A stretch of 64,000 nt of DNA from Undibacterium hunanense (GCF_014284335.1 NZ_JACOGF010000002.1:328659-392658); one strand, 5' to 3'; counted from the first letter of the stretch, positions 19,532 to 31,598 are shown. Numbers and translations are program-made. The notes: generated by a model from the sequence alone, not told the origin.

Positions 19532-20898
19532 ACCATTGAATCAGAAATGGATACACTTTTCTTTAACGTACTTTTTATAACTTCTAGATACGCAGATTTA
19601 GTCGGACGAGTTCGCTCAGCAATTCTTTCAAAATCTACTGATGCCAAAGGCAAAAGAATATCTTTAATCGAGCTCACCTTGGCATCGGAATGCTTTGCAA
19701 TGGATGTTTGAATCACATCATCAAAAATCTCACAAATGCTTTCAAAAAAAGCTGCTCTGATGAATACTGATTTATCGTCAATTAGCTGGTGTAGTGCGCG
19801 TAGAAAATTTAAGAAAAGTTGATATTGAATTTTTCTTGAGGCGTTTACCCATGCATTCGATCGAATGACGGGTAACATAGATTTATTAAAAGATACCCTA
19901 GAAATTTTTCCCGACACTGATTTTGCTGGACTCAATAGTTTTCGAAGCGGCGACTCAATATCATTGTTCAATTCATCGAATAAGCCTCTTAGTATTTGTT
20001 CACTTGTGCTTTCAATTTCAGCAACTTGTTTGATATCTAGTAACAAGGCAGACGGCACGCCGACTTGAGTGGTGTTTATGTCGATAAATAATTTTGCTTC
20101 TTCCGCTCGAGTGAGCCCGATATAAACAGATACTGGTATTCGTAAGTCTTTACCATATTTTTCACGACATATTTCATATCCCCAAAGCCTATGCTGACCG
20201 TCTAGTACCAAGAACGATCCACTTGTAAGCTGATATTTTAAAATTTTGGATCGCGTGTTGTATTCTAAATTTGCTTCAGGTTGTGCTGAAAGAACTATGT
20301 TCGTAGGAATTGATCCGAGGCCATCAAATAAATACTTAGCAATATCTTCGGCGCGGTTCCTATTTAAATTTCGTTGAAAACCTGATTTTGGGTCTTCATT
20401 TCTACTCGCGACATAGCAAAATGGAAAAAGAGAGGACACAGGAATTGTAGTGAAAAAGAATCGCTGCCCATTTTGTTCAAGAGGTACCGCAGAATATGAT
20501 ACGTTCTTCGTGTCGGATTCTCTTGCATCGATAATGAGCTTGGCTTGTTCTACCCAAAAAGATTCGACAACGTCTAAATCTATCTCAGAGTGTTCGGCGA
20601 ATGTGTTTAGAAATTGAACAAATAGAATCATATTCGCTACACTTCCGCGACTAGTTCTACCTGCTTCATTAGACAAAATGTCAGTGATATTGTAACGAGC
20701 AAGAATCGTTTGGATTAAGGCTTTGGTCAGTCGAACTACTTGAGTGCCAGAATTTGTTACAAGAGTCGTCGAGTCTAAGGGGAGTCCTTGTTCCTTGGCG
20801 AAATGCGTAACTGCCAGGGCAACACTGACTGAGCCTGCCGTTCGAAAATTCTTACTCTTCGCAAACTCACCTAATGCATCTTGTATTTCACGTGTCAT
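19528..20898 (-). CDS. DUF4928-like/DGQHR-domain fusion protein
   Basis: 456 residues. The N-terminus (1 to about 120) resembles DUF4928, a domain found beside cytosine methyltransferases: GLPLD at 38-42 and NEAGRTSRGSVANM at 77-90. From about 145 it is a DGQHR (DndB-type) domain: GFQRNLNRNRAEDIAKYL (173-190), the signature DGQHR at 233-237 with LWGYE, then FIDINTTQ (271-278). DndB relatives regulate or assist DNA-modification systems; whether this one cleaves, binds or regulates is unknown. It follows the methyltransferase gene by 57 bp and overlaps the next gene. AT-rich codon use indicates transfer. Confidence 0.75.
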   Translation of the reverse strand: MTREIQDALGEFAKSKNFRTAGSVSVALAVTHFAKEQGLPLDSTTLVTNSGTQVVRLTKALIQTILARYNITDILSNEAGRTSRGSVANMILFVQFLNTFAEHSEIDLDVVESFWVEQAKLIIDARESDTKNVSYSAVPLEQNGQRFFFTTIPVSSLFPFCYVASRNEDPKSGFQRNLNRNRAEDIAKYLFDGLGSIPTNIVLSAQPEANLEYNTRSKILKYQLTSGSFLVLDGQHRLWGYEICREKYGKDLRIPVSVYIGLTRAEEAKLFIDINTTQVGVPSALLLDIKQVAEIESTSEQILRGLFDELNNDIESPLRKLLSPAKSVSGKISRVSFNKSMLPVIRSNAWVNASRKIQYQLFLNFLRALHQLIDDKSVFIRAAFFESICEIFDDVIQTSIAKHSDAKVSSIKDILLPLASVDFERIAERTRPTKSAYLEVIKSTLKKSVSISDSMV

Positions 20899-20955
20899 TT
20901 TTCAACCTAGAAGTTTGGTTAGTTGTTCATGAATAGTAAATTTTCAAATAGAGTT

Positions 20956-22176
20956 CTAACTCATTCCAATAGCTTTGGCATTAAAGCTAAGAATCGGCTC
21001 AAATACTTTAGACGCTAAGTATCTAACCACAGGTACTGCAACACCATCACCAGCAATATGATATGCATCGTTGTAATTTTTAGGAAGAATGTAACTATCA
21101 GGAAGTCCCATCAGCCTAGATGCTTCTCTAGTAGAAAGTAATCGTGATCGAATTTCGCTTCCATGTACTACTAATAAAATTTGTCGGCTAGATCCACCGG
21201 AGGGGGTCCGTAGACATCCCGCAATGTTGTCAAAGCGAATCTCCGCTCGTTGATTTCTTATTCCATCCTTATCTTTTCTGGTTCTTCGATATATAGTTCC
21301 CACAACCCGATGGCCAAGTAATTTTGCTGCATCCACTTTCGCTAAATTGGTTTCACTCATTAAAGCTAAAAGTCTCTTCGTTTCTTGTTTGGTATGCCAG
21401 ATAACTCCAGTGGGAGTGTCTTCTAGAATATCAATAAATTTTGTTTTGCTTTGTTCTGGCTCTGGTATATTCCACCATATCCATTTCTTTCTAGCTTCAA
21501 GAGAAAGCTTTTCATGGGCTTTTTGAAGCGTCTTTGGATGCCAAATGTCAATTGGTTTTGTTGCTGTAAGGTCGAGGGGAATTTGAATGTCATTTCGCAC
21601 ACCGATAATGAATATTCTTTTTCGAGATTGTGGCACGAATAATTTTGCATCTATAACTAGAACACCAAATTTATAGCCAGCTCCAGAAAAAGCAGAACCA
21701 ATTGCAGAGAAATCTTTTCCATCGTGAGAGGTTAGAGTTCCAGCAACGTTCTCTAGTGCAATGATTGGAGGACTCCTCTGTTCTTCAATTAATCCCCTGA
21801 TTAGCTTCCAAAATGGCCAAAAAGTCCCTGATCGAGTTTGAGTTTTTGCGTTTCTATTTCCAATTCCAACGTTGTTGCCTGCTAGTGACAAGTCTTGACA
21901 TGGGAATGATGCCCAAATTAAGTCAACTTGTCCTGGCAATTGTTCAGTTTTTAAATCATTTACATCTGAAATTAAAAGCTCAGGTGCGCGTTGCCAATTT
22001 TCGCGATATACATTGCCTTTCATTTCGGAAATATCATTGGAAAAACCACAAACCCAAGCATCTCCAAGCCCCGCTCTTGCCATTCCCCCACCTGAGAAAA
22101 ATTCGAAGAAAATTGGCTTGCGAGTTTTTGAAATGATTAAATTCCTTGTTACCTTTAAACTTTTTTTTTCTTCCAT
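20956..22176 (-). CDS. DNA (cytosine-5) methyltransferase
   Basis: 406-residue C5 methyltransferase that uses SAM to methylate cytosine in a specific DNA sequence. Motif I FEFFSGGGMARAGL (24-37), motif IV FPCQ with catalytic Cys93, motif VI ENV (142-144), motif VIII QSRKR (183-187), motif IX RTPSGGSSRQ, and motif X GDGVAVPVVRYLA; all present, so it should be active. ATG 22176 was chosen; a TTG at 22257 would overlap the end of gyrB. First gene of a three-gene AT-rich operon. Target sequence cannot be read from the protein. No Vsr or classical restriction gene is adjacent. Confidence 0.9.
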   Translation of the reverse strand: MEEKKSLKVTRNLIISKTRKPIFFEFFSGGGMARAGLGDAWVCGFSNDISEMKGNVYRENWQRAPELLISDVNDLKTEQLPGQVDLIWASFPCQDLSLAGNNVGIGNRNAKTQTRSGTFWPFWKLIRGLIEEQRSPPIIALENVAGTLTSHDGKDFSAIGSAFSGAGYKFGVLVIDAKLFVPQSRKRIFIIGVRNDIQIPLDLTATKPIDIWHPKTLQKAHEKLSLEARKKWIWWNIPEPEQSKTKFIDILEDTPTGVIWHTKQETKRLLALMSETNLAKVDAAKLLGHRVVGTIYRRTRKDKDGIRNQRAEIRFDNIAGCLRTPSGGSSRQILLVVHGSEIRSRLLSTREASRLMGLPDSYILPKNYNDAYHIAGDGVAVPVVRYLASKVFEPILSFNAKAIGMS

Positions 22177-22246
22177 TACTTCTAGGCTAATCAAGTGGTC
22201 ACTACTGAATAATATAAACGGCCATTCATTAAATATTGGTATTAAG

Positions 22247-24760
<2,514 letters not shown>

Positions 24761-24881
24761 TTACAACTGTTTCACTTCTGGATTACTGCTTGTTCAAAAA
24801 CGAACTGCAAAAAACGGGTGGTGTTGCCTGGCAAACTGTGAATACGAATTAATTTGATAGATTCGAATTTGCCGACTTTTG

Positions 24882-25010
24882 CTCCTTCCCCTTCAAGGGG
24901 AAGGCTGGGATGGGGATGGGTTTCTCAAGCAATTTGCTTATGTGGTTAATCAACCGAAACCCATCCCCACCCTAGCCCTCCCCTTGAAGGGGGAGGGAAT
25001 AAGATCAGGT
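24882..25010. repeat. Dispersed approximately 110-bp repeat, copy 3
   Basis: Opens with CTCCTTCCCCTTCAAGGGGAAGG and GGGATGGGGATGGGTTTC, closes with the complementary GAAACCCATCCCCACCCTAG and CCTCCCCTTGAAGGGGGAGGG. The whole unit can fold on itself; each end is also a palindrome. Fills most of the gyrB-dnaN gap. Confidence 0.8.
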
Positions 25011-25020
25011 TTGCGTTGGA

Positions 25021-26127
25021 CTATATCCGCATCGGCATGACGACATATTTAAAGTCGGTGTTGTCGGGTATGGTGATCAGGGCGGATGAGTTGGAATCGC
25101 CCAGCGATACGCTGACTTGATCGCACTTCAGGTTGTTGAGCACATCCAGCAGATAGCTGACGTTGAAGCCGATATCCACGCTGTCGCCACCGTAGTCGAT
25201 TTCGATTTCTTCTATCGCTTCTTCCTGGTCCGCATTGGTGGACAGGATCTGCATACTGCCTGGGGTAATGACGCAACGCACGCCCTTGAACTTGTCCGAT
25301 GTCATGATCGCGGCACGCTGCAATGAACGCAGCAATTGCTCGCGGCCCAAAGTGAAGCTGTTTTTATAGCCTTTGGGGATGACGCGGTTAAAGTCAGGGA
25401 ACTTGCCTTCGACCAGTTTGGAAATCAGTTCGATATCAGCAAAAGTCAGTTTGACCTGGTTGTTGGCGATGTCGATCTGGACCGGGTCTTCCTTGTCTTC
25501 CAGCAGGCGCTGCATCTCGATGATGGTCTTGCGCGGGATGATGACTTCGTGGCGCGGGAATTCTTGCTCTACTTCGACCTGGCAGAAAGCCAGACGGTGG
25601 CCATCGGTTGCCACGGCAATCACGTTCTTGCCATCGACGACCAGCAGCAAGCCATTCAGGTAATAACGAATGTCTTGTTGCGCCATCGAGAAATGCACCA
25701 TGTTGAACAGGTGCTTCAGGGTTTTTTGTGGCAGGTTGACGCTGGCATTGAAATGCTCGGCCTGGGCCACGGTAGGGAATTCTTCCGCTGCCAGAGTCTG
25801 CAAAGAAAAGCGTGACTTGCCTGATTGCACAGTCATCTTTTTGTTTTCAAGCTTGAGGACGACATCATTGTCATCAGGCAGGGCGCGCAAAATATCCAGC
25901 AATTTGCGGGCGGCCACGGTGGTGGCAACGACATCGCCGCCAGAACCAATGGCTGCCTTGGTCGTGATCTGCACTTCGATGTCGGTCGACAGGAACGACA
26001 CCTGTTCGCCATCTTTGCGAATGAGGATATTGGCCAGAATCGGCAATGTGTGCCGACGCTCGACAATACCACTCACAATTTGCAAAGGCCGGAGCAGGGT
26101 GTCCCGGTGGGTTTTAACCAATTGCAT
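25021..26127 (-). CDS. dnaN: DNA polymerase III beta sliding clamp
   Basis: Ring-shaped processivity clamp of the replicative polymerase, 368 residues (family about 366). Begins MQLVKTHRDTLLRPLQIVSGIVERRHTLPILANILI and ends in the conserved YVVMPMRI, whose last residues form the partner-binding pocket edge. Three repeated clamp subdomains can be followed. It is separated from dnaA by 839 bp of repeats rather than the usual short gap, so it probably has its own promoter. Confidence 0.98.
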   Translation of the reverse strand: MQLVKTHRDTLLRPLQIVSGIVERRHTLPILANILIRKDGEQVSFLSTDIEVQITTKAAIGSGGDVVATTVAARKLLDILRALPDDNDVVLKLENKKMTVQSGKSRFSLQTLAAEEFPTVAQAEHFNASVNLPQKTLKHLFNMVHFSMAQQDIRYYLNGLLLVVDGKNVIAVATDGHRLAFCQVEVEQEFPRHEVIIPRKTIIEMQRLLEDKEDPVQIDIANNQVKLTFADIELISKLVEGKFPDFNRVIPKGYKNSFTLGREQLLRSLQRAAIMTSDKFKGVRCVITPGSMQILSTNADQEEAIEEIEIDYGGDSVDIGFNVSYLLDVLNNLKCDQVSVSLGDSNSSALITIPDNTDFKYVVMPMRI

Positions 26128-26966
26128 TTGAATATCCTCACTTATTATGTTGATAAGGGACCGGTGCCGGGTGGGCCAGCTTGTCCCATTGCCGGGCGCA
26201 TACCTTTGTCACTAAGCCTCGCAATACCGACGTATTGCTGCGTTTAGCTTCGCGGTCTGCATCCCGGAAATGGAACAATCTGACCCACCCTTCATTTCTT
26301 TTAACTGCTTTTTTCATCTTTTACTGCTGTCTTGCTGATCGCCTCGTAGGGTGCGCCACGCGCACCGTCCGGGTTTTTGCTGCCTTGGTGCGCATGGCGC
26401 ACACTACAAACTTGTTCGTCGTTCTGCGCATACGGCTCTTGCACAGATGGATCCCAGCCTGCGCTGGGATGACGTTAATACTTTTCTTGCGGTTTTAAAC
26501 ATCCCGCCACTTCAATTTGGTCCCTGCCTCAAAACCATCATTCCAGCGCAAAACCCTTGCCAACTCGTAGGGTGCGCTGTGCGCACCGCATTTATCCGGC
26601 TTAATAAGCTTGGTGCGCATGGCGCACCCTACAAACTTGCTCGTCGTTCTGCGTATATGACTCTTGCACAGATGGATCCCAGCCTGCGCTGGGATGACGT
26701 TAATATTTTTTCTTGTTGCTTTAAACATCCGATACGTCAATGCGACCCGTACCCTCAAAGTCGTCATTCCAGCGCAGGCTGGAATCCCGTGGCGTTTGAT
26801 GCATACGTATATTTTTACTATACGGGTAAAACCCTTGCCAACCCGTAGGGTGCGCCATGCGCACCGTTCGAATTGGTTTTACAACGATGGTGCGCATGGC
26901 GCACCCTACAAATCTTGGCCCTGCTAATTATCAATCTAACTTGCCCATCCTACAACATCCCGGCCA
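26128..26966. repeat. Degenerate tandem repeat array between dnaA and dnaN
   Basis: No gene. A unit made of GTAGGGTGCGC/GCGCACC palindrome, GGTGCGCATGGCGCACCCTACAAAC, GTTCTGCGYATA, CTCTTGCACAGATGGATCCC, a CCAGCCTGCGCTGGGATGACG palindrome and a TCATTCCAGCGCA segment ending AAAACCCTTGCCAA starts at about 26345 and again at about 26565; a third, partial unit starts at about 26845. Units are about 220 and 280 bp. The internal palindromes are the kind of dispersed repeat seen elsewhere in the window. Confidence 0.7.
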
Positions 26967-28355
26967 TTAACCCTTGAGCGTTTGCTCTAATACATGCAAT
27001 TCATGATTGCATTCGGGGTTTTTGGTGCGGTCTGCGGTGATCTTGCGTACGGCGTGCAAGACCGTGGTGTGGTCGCGGCCGCCGAAGAGTTCGCCGATTT
27101 CCGGCAGGCTCTTTTGTGTCAGTTCCTTGGCCAGGTACATCGCGATCTGGCGTGGTCTGGCGATATTGGCCGGACGTTTCTTCGAATACATGTCGGCGAC
27201 TTTGATGTTGAAGAAGTCAGCCACGGTTTTTTGTATATTCTCTACTGAAATCTGGCGGTTTTGTACCGACAGCAAGTCTTTTAATGCTTCCTTGACCACG
27301 TCAATGGTAATTTCTTTACCATGGAAGCGTGAATACGCCAGAATCTTGCGCAGTGCGCCTTCCAGCTCACGTACGTTGGAACGTAAATGCTTGGCCACAA
27401 AGAAAGCCACGTCGTCAGAGATATGCACGCCTTCTGAATGGGCTTTCTTGAGCAGAATCGCGACGCGCATTTCCAGCTCTGGCGGTTCAATCGCGACTGT
27501 CAGGCCAGAATCAAAGCGTGAAATCAGGCGATCATCCATGCCGGTGATTTCTTTTGGATAAGTATCACTGGTAATGATGATCTGTTTCTTGGCGGCGATC
27601 AAAGCTTCAAACGCATAAAAGAATTCTTCTTGCGTACGGCTCTTGCCACCAAAGAATTGAATATCATCGATCAGCAGCAAATCCAGCGAATGGTAATACC
27701 GTTTGAATTCATCAAAACCCTTGCGCTGGTAAGCGGTCACTACGTCGCGGACATACTGTTCAGCGTGGATGTAGCGGATTTTGGCATTCGGGTTATCAAC
27801 CAGTATCTGGTTGCCGATGGCGTGGATCAAATGCGTTTTACCGAGGCCGACGCCGCCATACAAGAACAGTGGGTTATACGATACACCAGGGTTATTCGCC
27901 ACCTGGATGGCGGCGGCGCGTGCCAGCTGGTTGGCCTTACCGGTGACGAAGCTGTCAAAGGTCAGGTCGGAATTGATGCGGCTTTGTTCACGGCGTGGCG
28001 ATACGACTTCGGGCGCGGCGGGTTCGGACATCATTTCTGGCATGTTGCCCTGGGCATCAAGGTCTGCGTTCAAACCTTGCGGGCGTGGCGCGGGTGCCGC
28101 AGGTTTTTTACTGCCGCGCGGGTCCAGCACAAACTGCACTTCCACTTCATCGTCCCAGAACTGGTTAGCCAGTTCCGAGATGCGATTGGCGAACTGGGCC
28201 TTGACCCAGTCCAGCTTGAAACGGTTAGGCGCAGCGATGCGCAGCTTGCCGTCTTCAAAGTCGAGCGGAACCAGCGGTTTGATCCAGGCACTATATTGCT
28301 GTGGTGGAAGCTCTTGCTCAAGTTGGGACGAACAGGCCTGCCAGAAATTTTCCAT
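26967..28355 (-). CDS. dnaA: Chromosomal replication initiator DnaA
   Basis: AAA+ initiator that binds DnaA boxes and melts oriC, 462 residues. Domain I 1-78; a proline/alanine linker (about 80-125); Walker A GGVGLGKT at 167-174; Walker [10 protein letters not shown]; sensor and arginine-finger region [13 protein letters not shown]; domain IV with the signature [13 protein letters not shown] near the C-terminus, which reads the DnaA box. Start ATG 28355. Divergent from rpmH, the classic arrangement at an origin. Confidence 0.98.
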   Translation of the reverse strand: MENFWQACSSQLEQELPPQQYSAWIKPLVPLDFEDGKLRIAAPNRFKLDWVKAQFANRISELANQFWDDEVEVQFVLDPRGSKKPAAPAPRPQGLNADLDAQGNMPEMMSEPAAPEVVSPRREQSRINSDLTFDSFVTGKANQLARAAAIQVANNPGVSYNPLFLYGGVGLGKTHLIHAIGNQILVDNPNAKIRYIHAEQYVRDVVTAYQRKGFDEFKRYYHSLDLLLIDDIQFFGGKSRTQEEFFYAFEALIAAKKQIIITSDTYPKEITGMDDRLISRFDSGLTVAIEPPELEMRVAILLKKAHSEGVHISDDVAFFVAKHLRSNVRELEGALRKILAYSRFHGKEITIDVVKEALKDLLSVQNRQISVENIQKTVADFFNIKVADMYSKKRPANIARPRQIAMYLAKELTQKSLPEIGELFGGRDHTTVLHAVRKITADRTKNPECNHELHVLEQTLKG

Positions 28356-28833
28356 GTATGACTTTAATTATTAAATGCAAATGCGCGGTGCCGAATTAAC
28401 ATTCTACCCAGGTGCAGTAGGCTAAAATTCTGCCAGTAATTCTGTCTGTGTCGCTGGGTGAGTTGTCTGAAAGACATAAAACGGTGCCGCGCTAATCCGC
28501 TATTTTAACCCCGCTTGACCGAGTTATCCACAGGTTTGGGTTTAAATTTATTCTTTGCATTGCACCAATAGATGTGCCCTGATTGATTAATTTTTGCGCT
28601 AAGTGATTGACACGCAAAGCAAAAATGGTGTCTAATTCAGGGTTCCCTACCCCTCTTTTATTGGTGTGGCTCTGATAAGCGGATTATCCGGCTATCTTGC
28701 TTCACTCCATGAGCAGCGGTTTTGGGGCAGTAAAGGCGAAAGGCCTGACGAAAATGTGCAAGCCGAAGTCGCACCCGAGACAGCCTTTATCCGTAATTCC
28801 GATTTTTTTTATTGCTCAAATAGCGAGACCAAC
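28356..28833. other. Probable replication origin (oriC)
   Basis: 478-bp dnaA-rpmH gap. One perfect DnaA box, TTATCCACA, at 28524-28532, followed by an AT-rich stretch (GGGTTTAAATTTATTC) suitable for unwinding. Weaker TTATCC sequences occur at 28684 and 28788. No GATC clusters. Position between dnaA and rpmH and the divergent gene polarity support oriC, but the low number of good boxes leaves room for a distributed or displaced origin. Confidence 0.6.
28607..28636 (+). promoter_or_regulatory. Promoter of the rpmH operon
   Basis: Perfect -35 TTGACA at 28607-28612 and TCTAAT at 28631-28636 with an 18-bp spacer, about 190 bp ahead of rpmH on its strand. Confidence 0.55.
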
Positions 28834-28968
28834 ATGAAACGTACTTACCAACCTTCCGTCGTTCGCCGCAAGCGCACCCACGGTTTCCGCGCACGCATGG
28901 CAACCCGCGGTGGCCGCGCTGTTCTGAACGCACGTCGCGCCAAAGGCCGTAAACGCCTGGCAGCTTGA
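28834..28968 (+). CDS. rpmH: 50S ribosomal protein L34
   Basis: 44-residue, very basic ribosomal protein of the large subunit. The whole family signature is seen: [39 protein letters not shown]. The ATG at 28834 gives the exact family length; the longer in-frame reading from 28666 has no family support. First gene of rpmH-rnpA-yidD-yidC. Confidence 0.98.
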   Translation: MKRTYQPSVVRRKRTHGFRARMATRGGRAVLNARRAKGRKRLAA

Positions 28969-29007
28969 TTATCAGTTCATTGGTCTGCGCAGCTTTGCTG
29001 AATCCGC

Positions 29008-29424
29008 ATGATCAATAATATAACTGAGCCAGTTCAGGCAGGTGCCGGCGGTGCAGATTTTGCCCGCGTCAGGCGCATCGTTAAAACGGATGAGTTTTCA
29101 TCCGTTTTTCGTTTGCGCCCCGTACAAAAAACGGCACATTTTGTGTTGTATACCAGAACCAATGATTTGCCGCATGCCCGCCTGGGCGTGGTGGCCGCCA
29201 AGCGTTTTGCGCCACGAGCCGTGACGCGCAATACGATCAAGCGTGTTACCCGCGAGATTTTCCGGCAGGCAGCATTATTGAATGTGGATTGCATCGTGCG
29301 TTTGTCCCGACCTGTCAACAGCAAGGATGGCCCTGCCACAACTGCCCGGCTCAAGCGTGAGCTCAGGGCGGAAATCCTGCGTCTGTTTGCCGCACCGGCC
29401 TGCCAGCCACTTAAAGTCACTTAA
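29008..29424 (+). CDS. rnpA: Ribonuclease P protein component
   Basis: Protein subunit of RNase P, which helps the catalytic RNA trim 5' leaders from pre-tRNAs; 138 residues. The RNR-type motif AVTRNTIKRVTREIFR (about 71-86) and the R(L)GVVAAKRFA strand are typical. Highly basic. Follows rpmH by 39 bp in the conserved origin-proximal operon. Confidence 0.95.
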   Translation: MINNITEPVQAGAGGADFARVRRIVKTDEFSSVFRLRPVQKTAHFVLYTRTNDLPHARLGVVAAKRFAPRAVTRNTIKRVTREIFRQAALLNVDCIVRLSRPVNSKDGPATTARLKRELRAEILRLFAAPACQPLKVT

Positions 29425-29435
29425 GGCCGCCTGAG

Positions 29436-29732
29436 ATGAAAACCCTGCTGCTCCTGTTGCTGAAGTTCTATAAACTGGCAATCAGTCCTATGCTGGGGCA
29501 GAATTGCCGTTTTTATCCCAGCTGTTCTGAGTATGCGGCAGAGGCGATCAAGATTCACGGTGCCGCCAGGGGCAGCTTGCTGGCAGGCAAACGCTTGTGC
29601 AAATGTCATCCCTGGCACCCCGGTGGTGTGGATCATGTGCCGCCCGCTAGTGAAAAAACGCAAACCGCCCCCACATCCGCCAAGTGCTGCCATGAAACTG
29701 GCCACACTGGTCATTCTTCCCCCCTTTCCTGA
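29436..29732 (+). CDS. yidD: Membrane-protein insertion efficiency factor YidD
   Basis: 98-residue inner-membrane-associated protein that assists YidC-dependent insertion. Hallmark YKLAISPMLGQNCRFYPSCSEYA (about 12-34) with conserved cysteines, then KRLCKCHPWHPGGVDHVP. The tail beyond about residue 70 is variable as in other members. It lies 11 bp after rnpA and 9 bp before yidC, so it is in the same operon. Confidence 0.95.
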   Translation: MKTLLLLLLKFYKLAISPMLGQNCRFYPSCSEYAAEAIKIHGAARGSLLAGKRLCKCHPWHPGGVDHVPPASEKTQTAPTSAKCCHETGHTGHSSPLS

Positions 29733-29741
29733 CATACACAA

Positions 29742-31406
29742 ATGGATATCAAACGTACCGTCCTGTGGGTAATTTTCGCATTCTCGTTGTTCCTTATCTG
29801 GGATAACTGGATGCGTCATAACGGCAAACCATCCCTGTTTTTCCCGACACCGACAGCGCAGACCAAAAATGCCAGCGCTTCTGCATCCGCCAATGGGGCT
29901 GTCCCGACCAGTTCTGCTTCAGCAACTGCTGCCAGTGTAGCTACTACGGCCACTGGCGAAGCTGCGCCTGTCATCAAGAGCGAACTCATCACCATCACTA
30001 CCGATGTGGTCAAGGCTGATATTGATACCATCGGCGGCGAGCTGAAACATCTGGAATTGCTCAAGCATAAAGATGGCACTGATCACACCCGCAACATGGT
30101 TTTGTTTGATCACTCTGCCAAACGCACTTACCTGGCACAGACAGGTTTGCTCGGCGGTGCTTTCCCTAACCACAGGTCTGGTTTCGTTGCCAAACCTGGT
30201 GTCCGTACCCTGGGTGATGGCAACCAGGTGCAACTGGTGCTGGAATCTGAACAGTCTGGCATCAAGCTGACCAAGACCTATACTTTCAAAAAAGGCGATT
30301 ACATCATCGATGTACGCCATGACGTGACCAATAACAGTGGCGCAGCCATCAGCCCTTCGCTGTACCTGCAACTGTTGCATGACGGCACCAAGCCTGAAAG
30401 CGGCGGCATGTTCTCTGGCAGCGGCGAGTTTTATGCCCCTGCCGTGTATACCGAAAGCGACAAGTTCCAGAAGCTGGATTTTGAAAAAATCGGTAAAGGT
30501 ACTGACAGCCACGCCAAACAGTCTGACAATGGCTGGGTAGCGATGTTGCAGCATTTCTTTGTGTCCGCCTTCATCCCGCAAGAAAAAACCAAGCGTGAAA
30601 TCTTCACCAAACAGGTTGATACCAATCTGTACGCAGTTGGCAATGTTCTGCCTATGGGTACGGTAGCGCCAGGTGCGACGGTGACGATGAATGCGCGTTT
30701 GTATTCCGGTCCGCAAGAATCGGCAAAGCTGGAATCGATCGCACCAGGCTTCGAGCTGGTCAAAGATTATGGTGTATTGACCATCATCGCCAAGCCTTTA
30801 TTCTGGGTCATGGAGCAAATTCACAAGATGCTGGGTAACTGGGGCTGGACGATTGTGGTCTTCACCATCGCCATCAAACTGGCACTGTTCCCTCTGTCGG
30901 CTGCCGGTTATCGCAGCATGGCCAAGATGAAGGTTGTCACGCCGAAGATGCAGGCCGTGCGCGAGCGTTTCAAAAACGACCCGCAAAAAATGAATCAGGC
31001 CATGATGGAATTGTACAAAACCGAGAAAATCAATCCTCTCGGCGGCTGCTTCCCTATCCTGATCCAGATGCCGGTCTTTTTGGCACTGTACTGGGTCTTG
31101 CAGGCCAGCGTGGAAATGCGCGGTGCGCCGTGGGTGGGCTGGATCACCGATCTGACTTCTCCTGACCCATGGTATATCCTGCCTGTGGTGTATGCGATAT
31201 CCATGTACATCACTACCAAGCTGAACCCGGCTCCGGCTGATCCTATGCAGGCGAAGATGATGATGTTCATGCCACTGGCATTCTCGGTCATGTTCTTCTT
31301 CTTCCCGTCAGGTCTGGTACTGTACTGGGTAGTGAACAACATCCTGTCGATTGGACAGCAGTGGGTCATCAATAACAAATTGATCCCGCCTGAGCATAAG
31401 GCTTAA
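29742..31406 (+). CDS. yidC: Membrane protein insertase YidC
   Basis: Inner-membrane insertase/chaperone of 554 residues. One N-terminal transmembrane helix (about 5-25), an Ala/Thr/Ser-rich linker, a large periplasmic beta-sandwich (about 80-330), then the conserved five-helix core from about 360, with GCFPILIQMPVFLALY and FFPSGLVLYWVVNN. Acts with or without SecYEG. Followed closely by a strong terminator, ending the rpmH operon. Confidence 0.97.
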   Translation: MDIKRTVLWVIFAFSLFLIWDNWMRHNGKPSLFFPTPTAQTKNASASASANGAVPTSSASATAASVATTATGEAAPVIKSELITITTDVVKADIDTIGGELKHLELLKHKDGTDHTRNMVLFDHSAKRTYLAQTGLLGGAFPNHRSGFVAKPGVRTLGDGNQVQLVLESEQSGIKLTKTYTFKKGDYIIDVRHDVTNNSGAAISPSLYLQLLHDGTKPESGGMFSGSGEFYAPAVYTESDKFQKLDFEKIGKGTDSHAKQSDNGWVAMLQHFFVSAFIPQEKTKREIFTKQVDTNLYAVGNVLPMGTVAPGATVTMNARLYSGPQESAKLESIAPGFELVKDYGVLTIIAKPLFWVMEQIHKMLGNWGWTIVVFTIAIKLALFPLSAAGYRSMAKMKVVTPKMQAVRERFKNDPQKMNQAMMELYKTEKINPLGGCFPILIQMPVFLALYWVLQASVEMRGAPWVGWITDLTSPDPWYILPVVYAISMYITTKLNPAPADPMQAKMMMFMPLAFSVMFFFFPSGLVLYWVVNNILSIGQQWVINNKLIPPEHKA

Positions 31407-31430
31407 GCGTAAAAATTGAGCAAATGAGAA

Positions 31431-31460
31431 AGCCCGCAAGTTTGCTTGCGGGCTTTTTTT
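31431..31460 (+). terminator. Terminator of the rpmH-yidC operon
   Basis: AGCCCGCAAG and CTTGCGGGCT form a perfect 10-bp stem with a TTTG loop, followed by seven T residues; 25 bp after the yidC stop. Confidence 0.92.
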
Positions 31461-31505
31461 ATGGCGTAATTTGTTGATCAAACCCTTGGCGCATTTGTGT
31501 CTTAG

Positions 31506-31552
31506 CTTGTAGGTTGGGCCGGGCCTCGTTAGTCCGTAGCCCAACCTACAAG
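31506..31552. repeat. Perfect 14-bp inverted repeat
   Basis: CTTGTAGGTTGGGC and GCCCAACCTACAAG around a 19-base loop, flanked by CTTAG/CTAAG which extends the stem. Followed by AAGCCGCTTGCAAGCGGC, a short palindrome also present near 43363 and 17915. Dispersed REP-type sequence in the yidC-mnmE gap. Confidence 0.7.
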
Positions 31553-31598
31553 AACTAAGCCGCTTGCAAGCGGCGCGGTGTACAGATCGTGACTGTTT

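Noticed and set aside
26351..26927. Long open frames between dnaN and dnaA
   Set aside because: They coincide with the tandem palindrome array and repeat the same residues, as expected from non-coding repeats.
26128..26966. Possible CRISPR array between dnaA and dnaN
   Set aside because: Repeats are palindromic, imperfect and unevenly spaced, and there are no cas genes.
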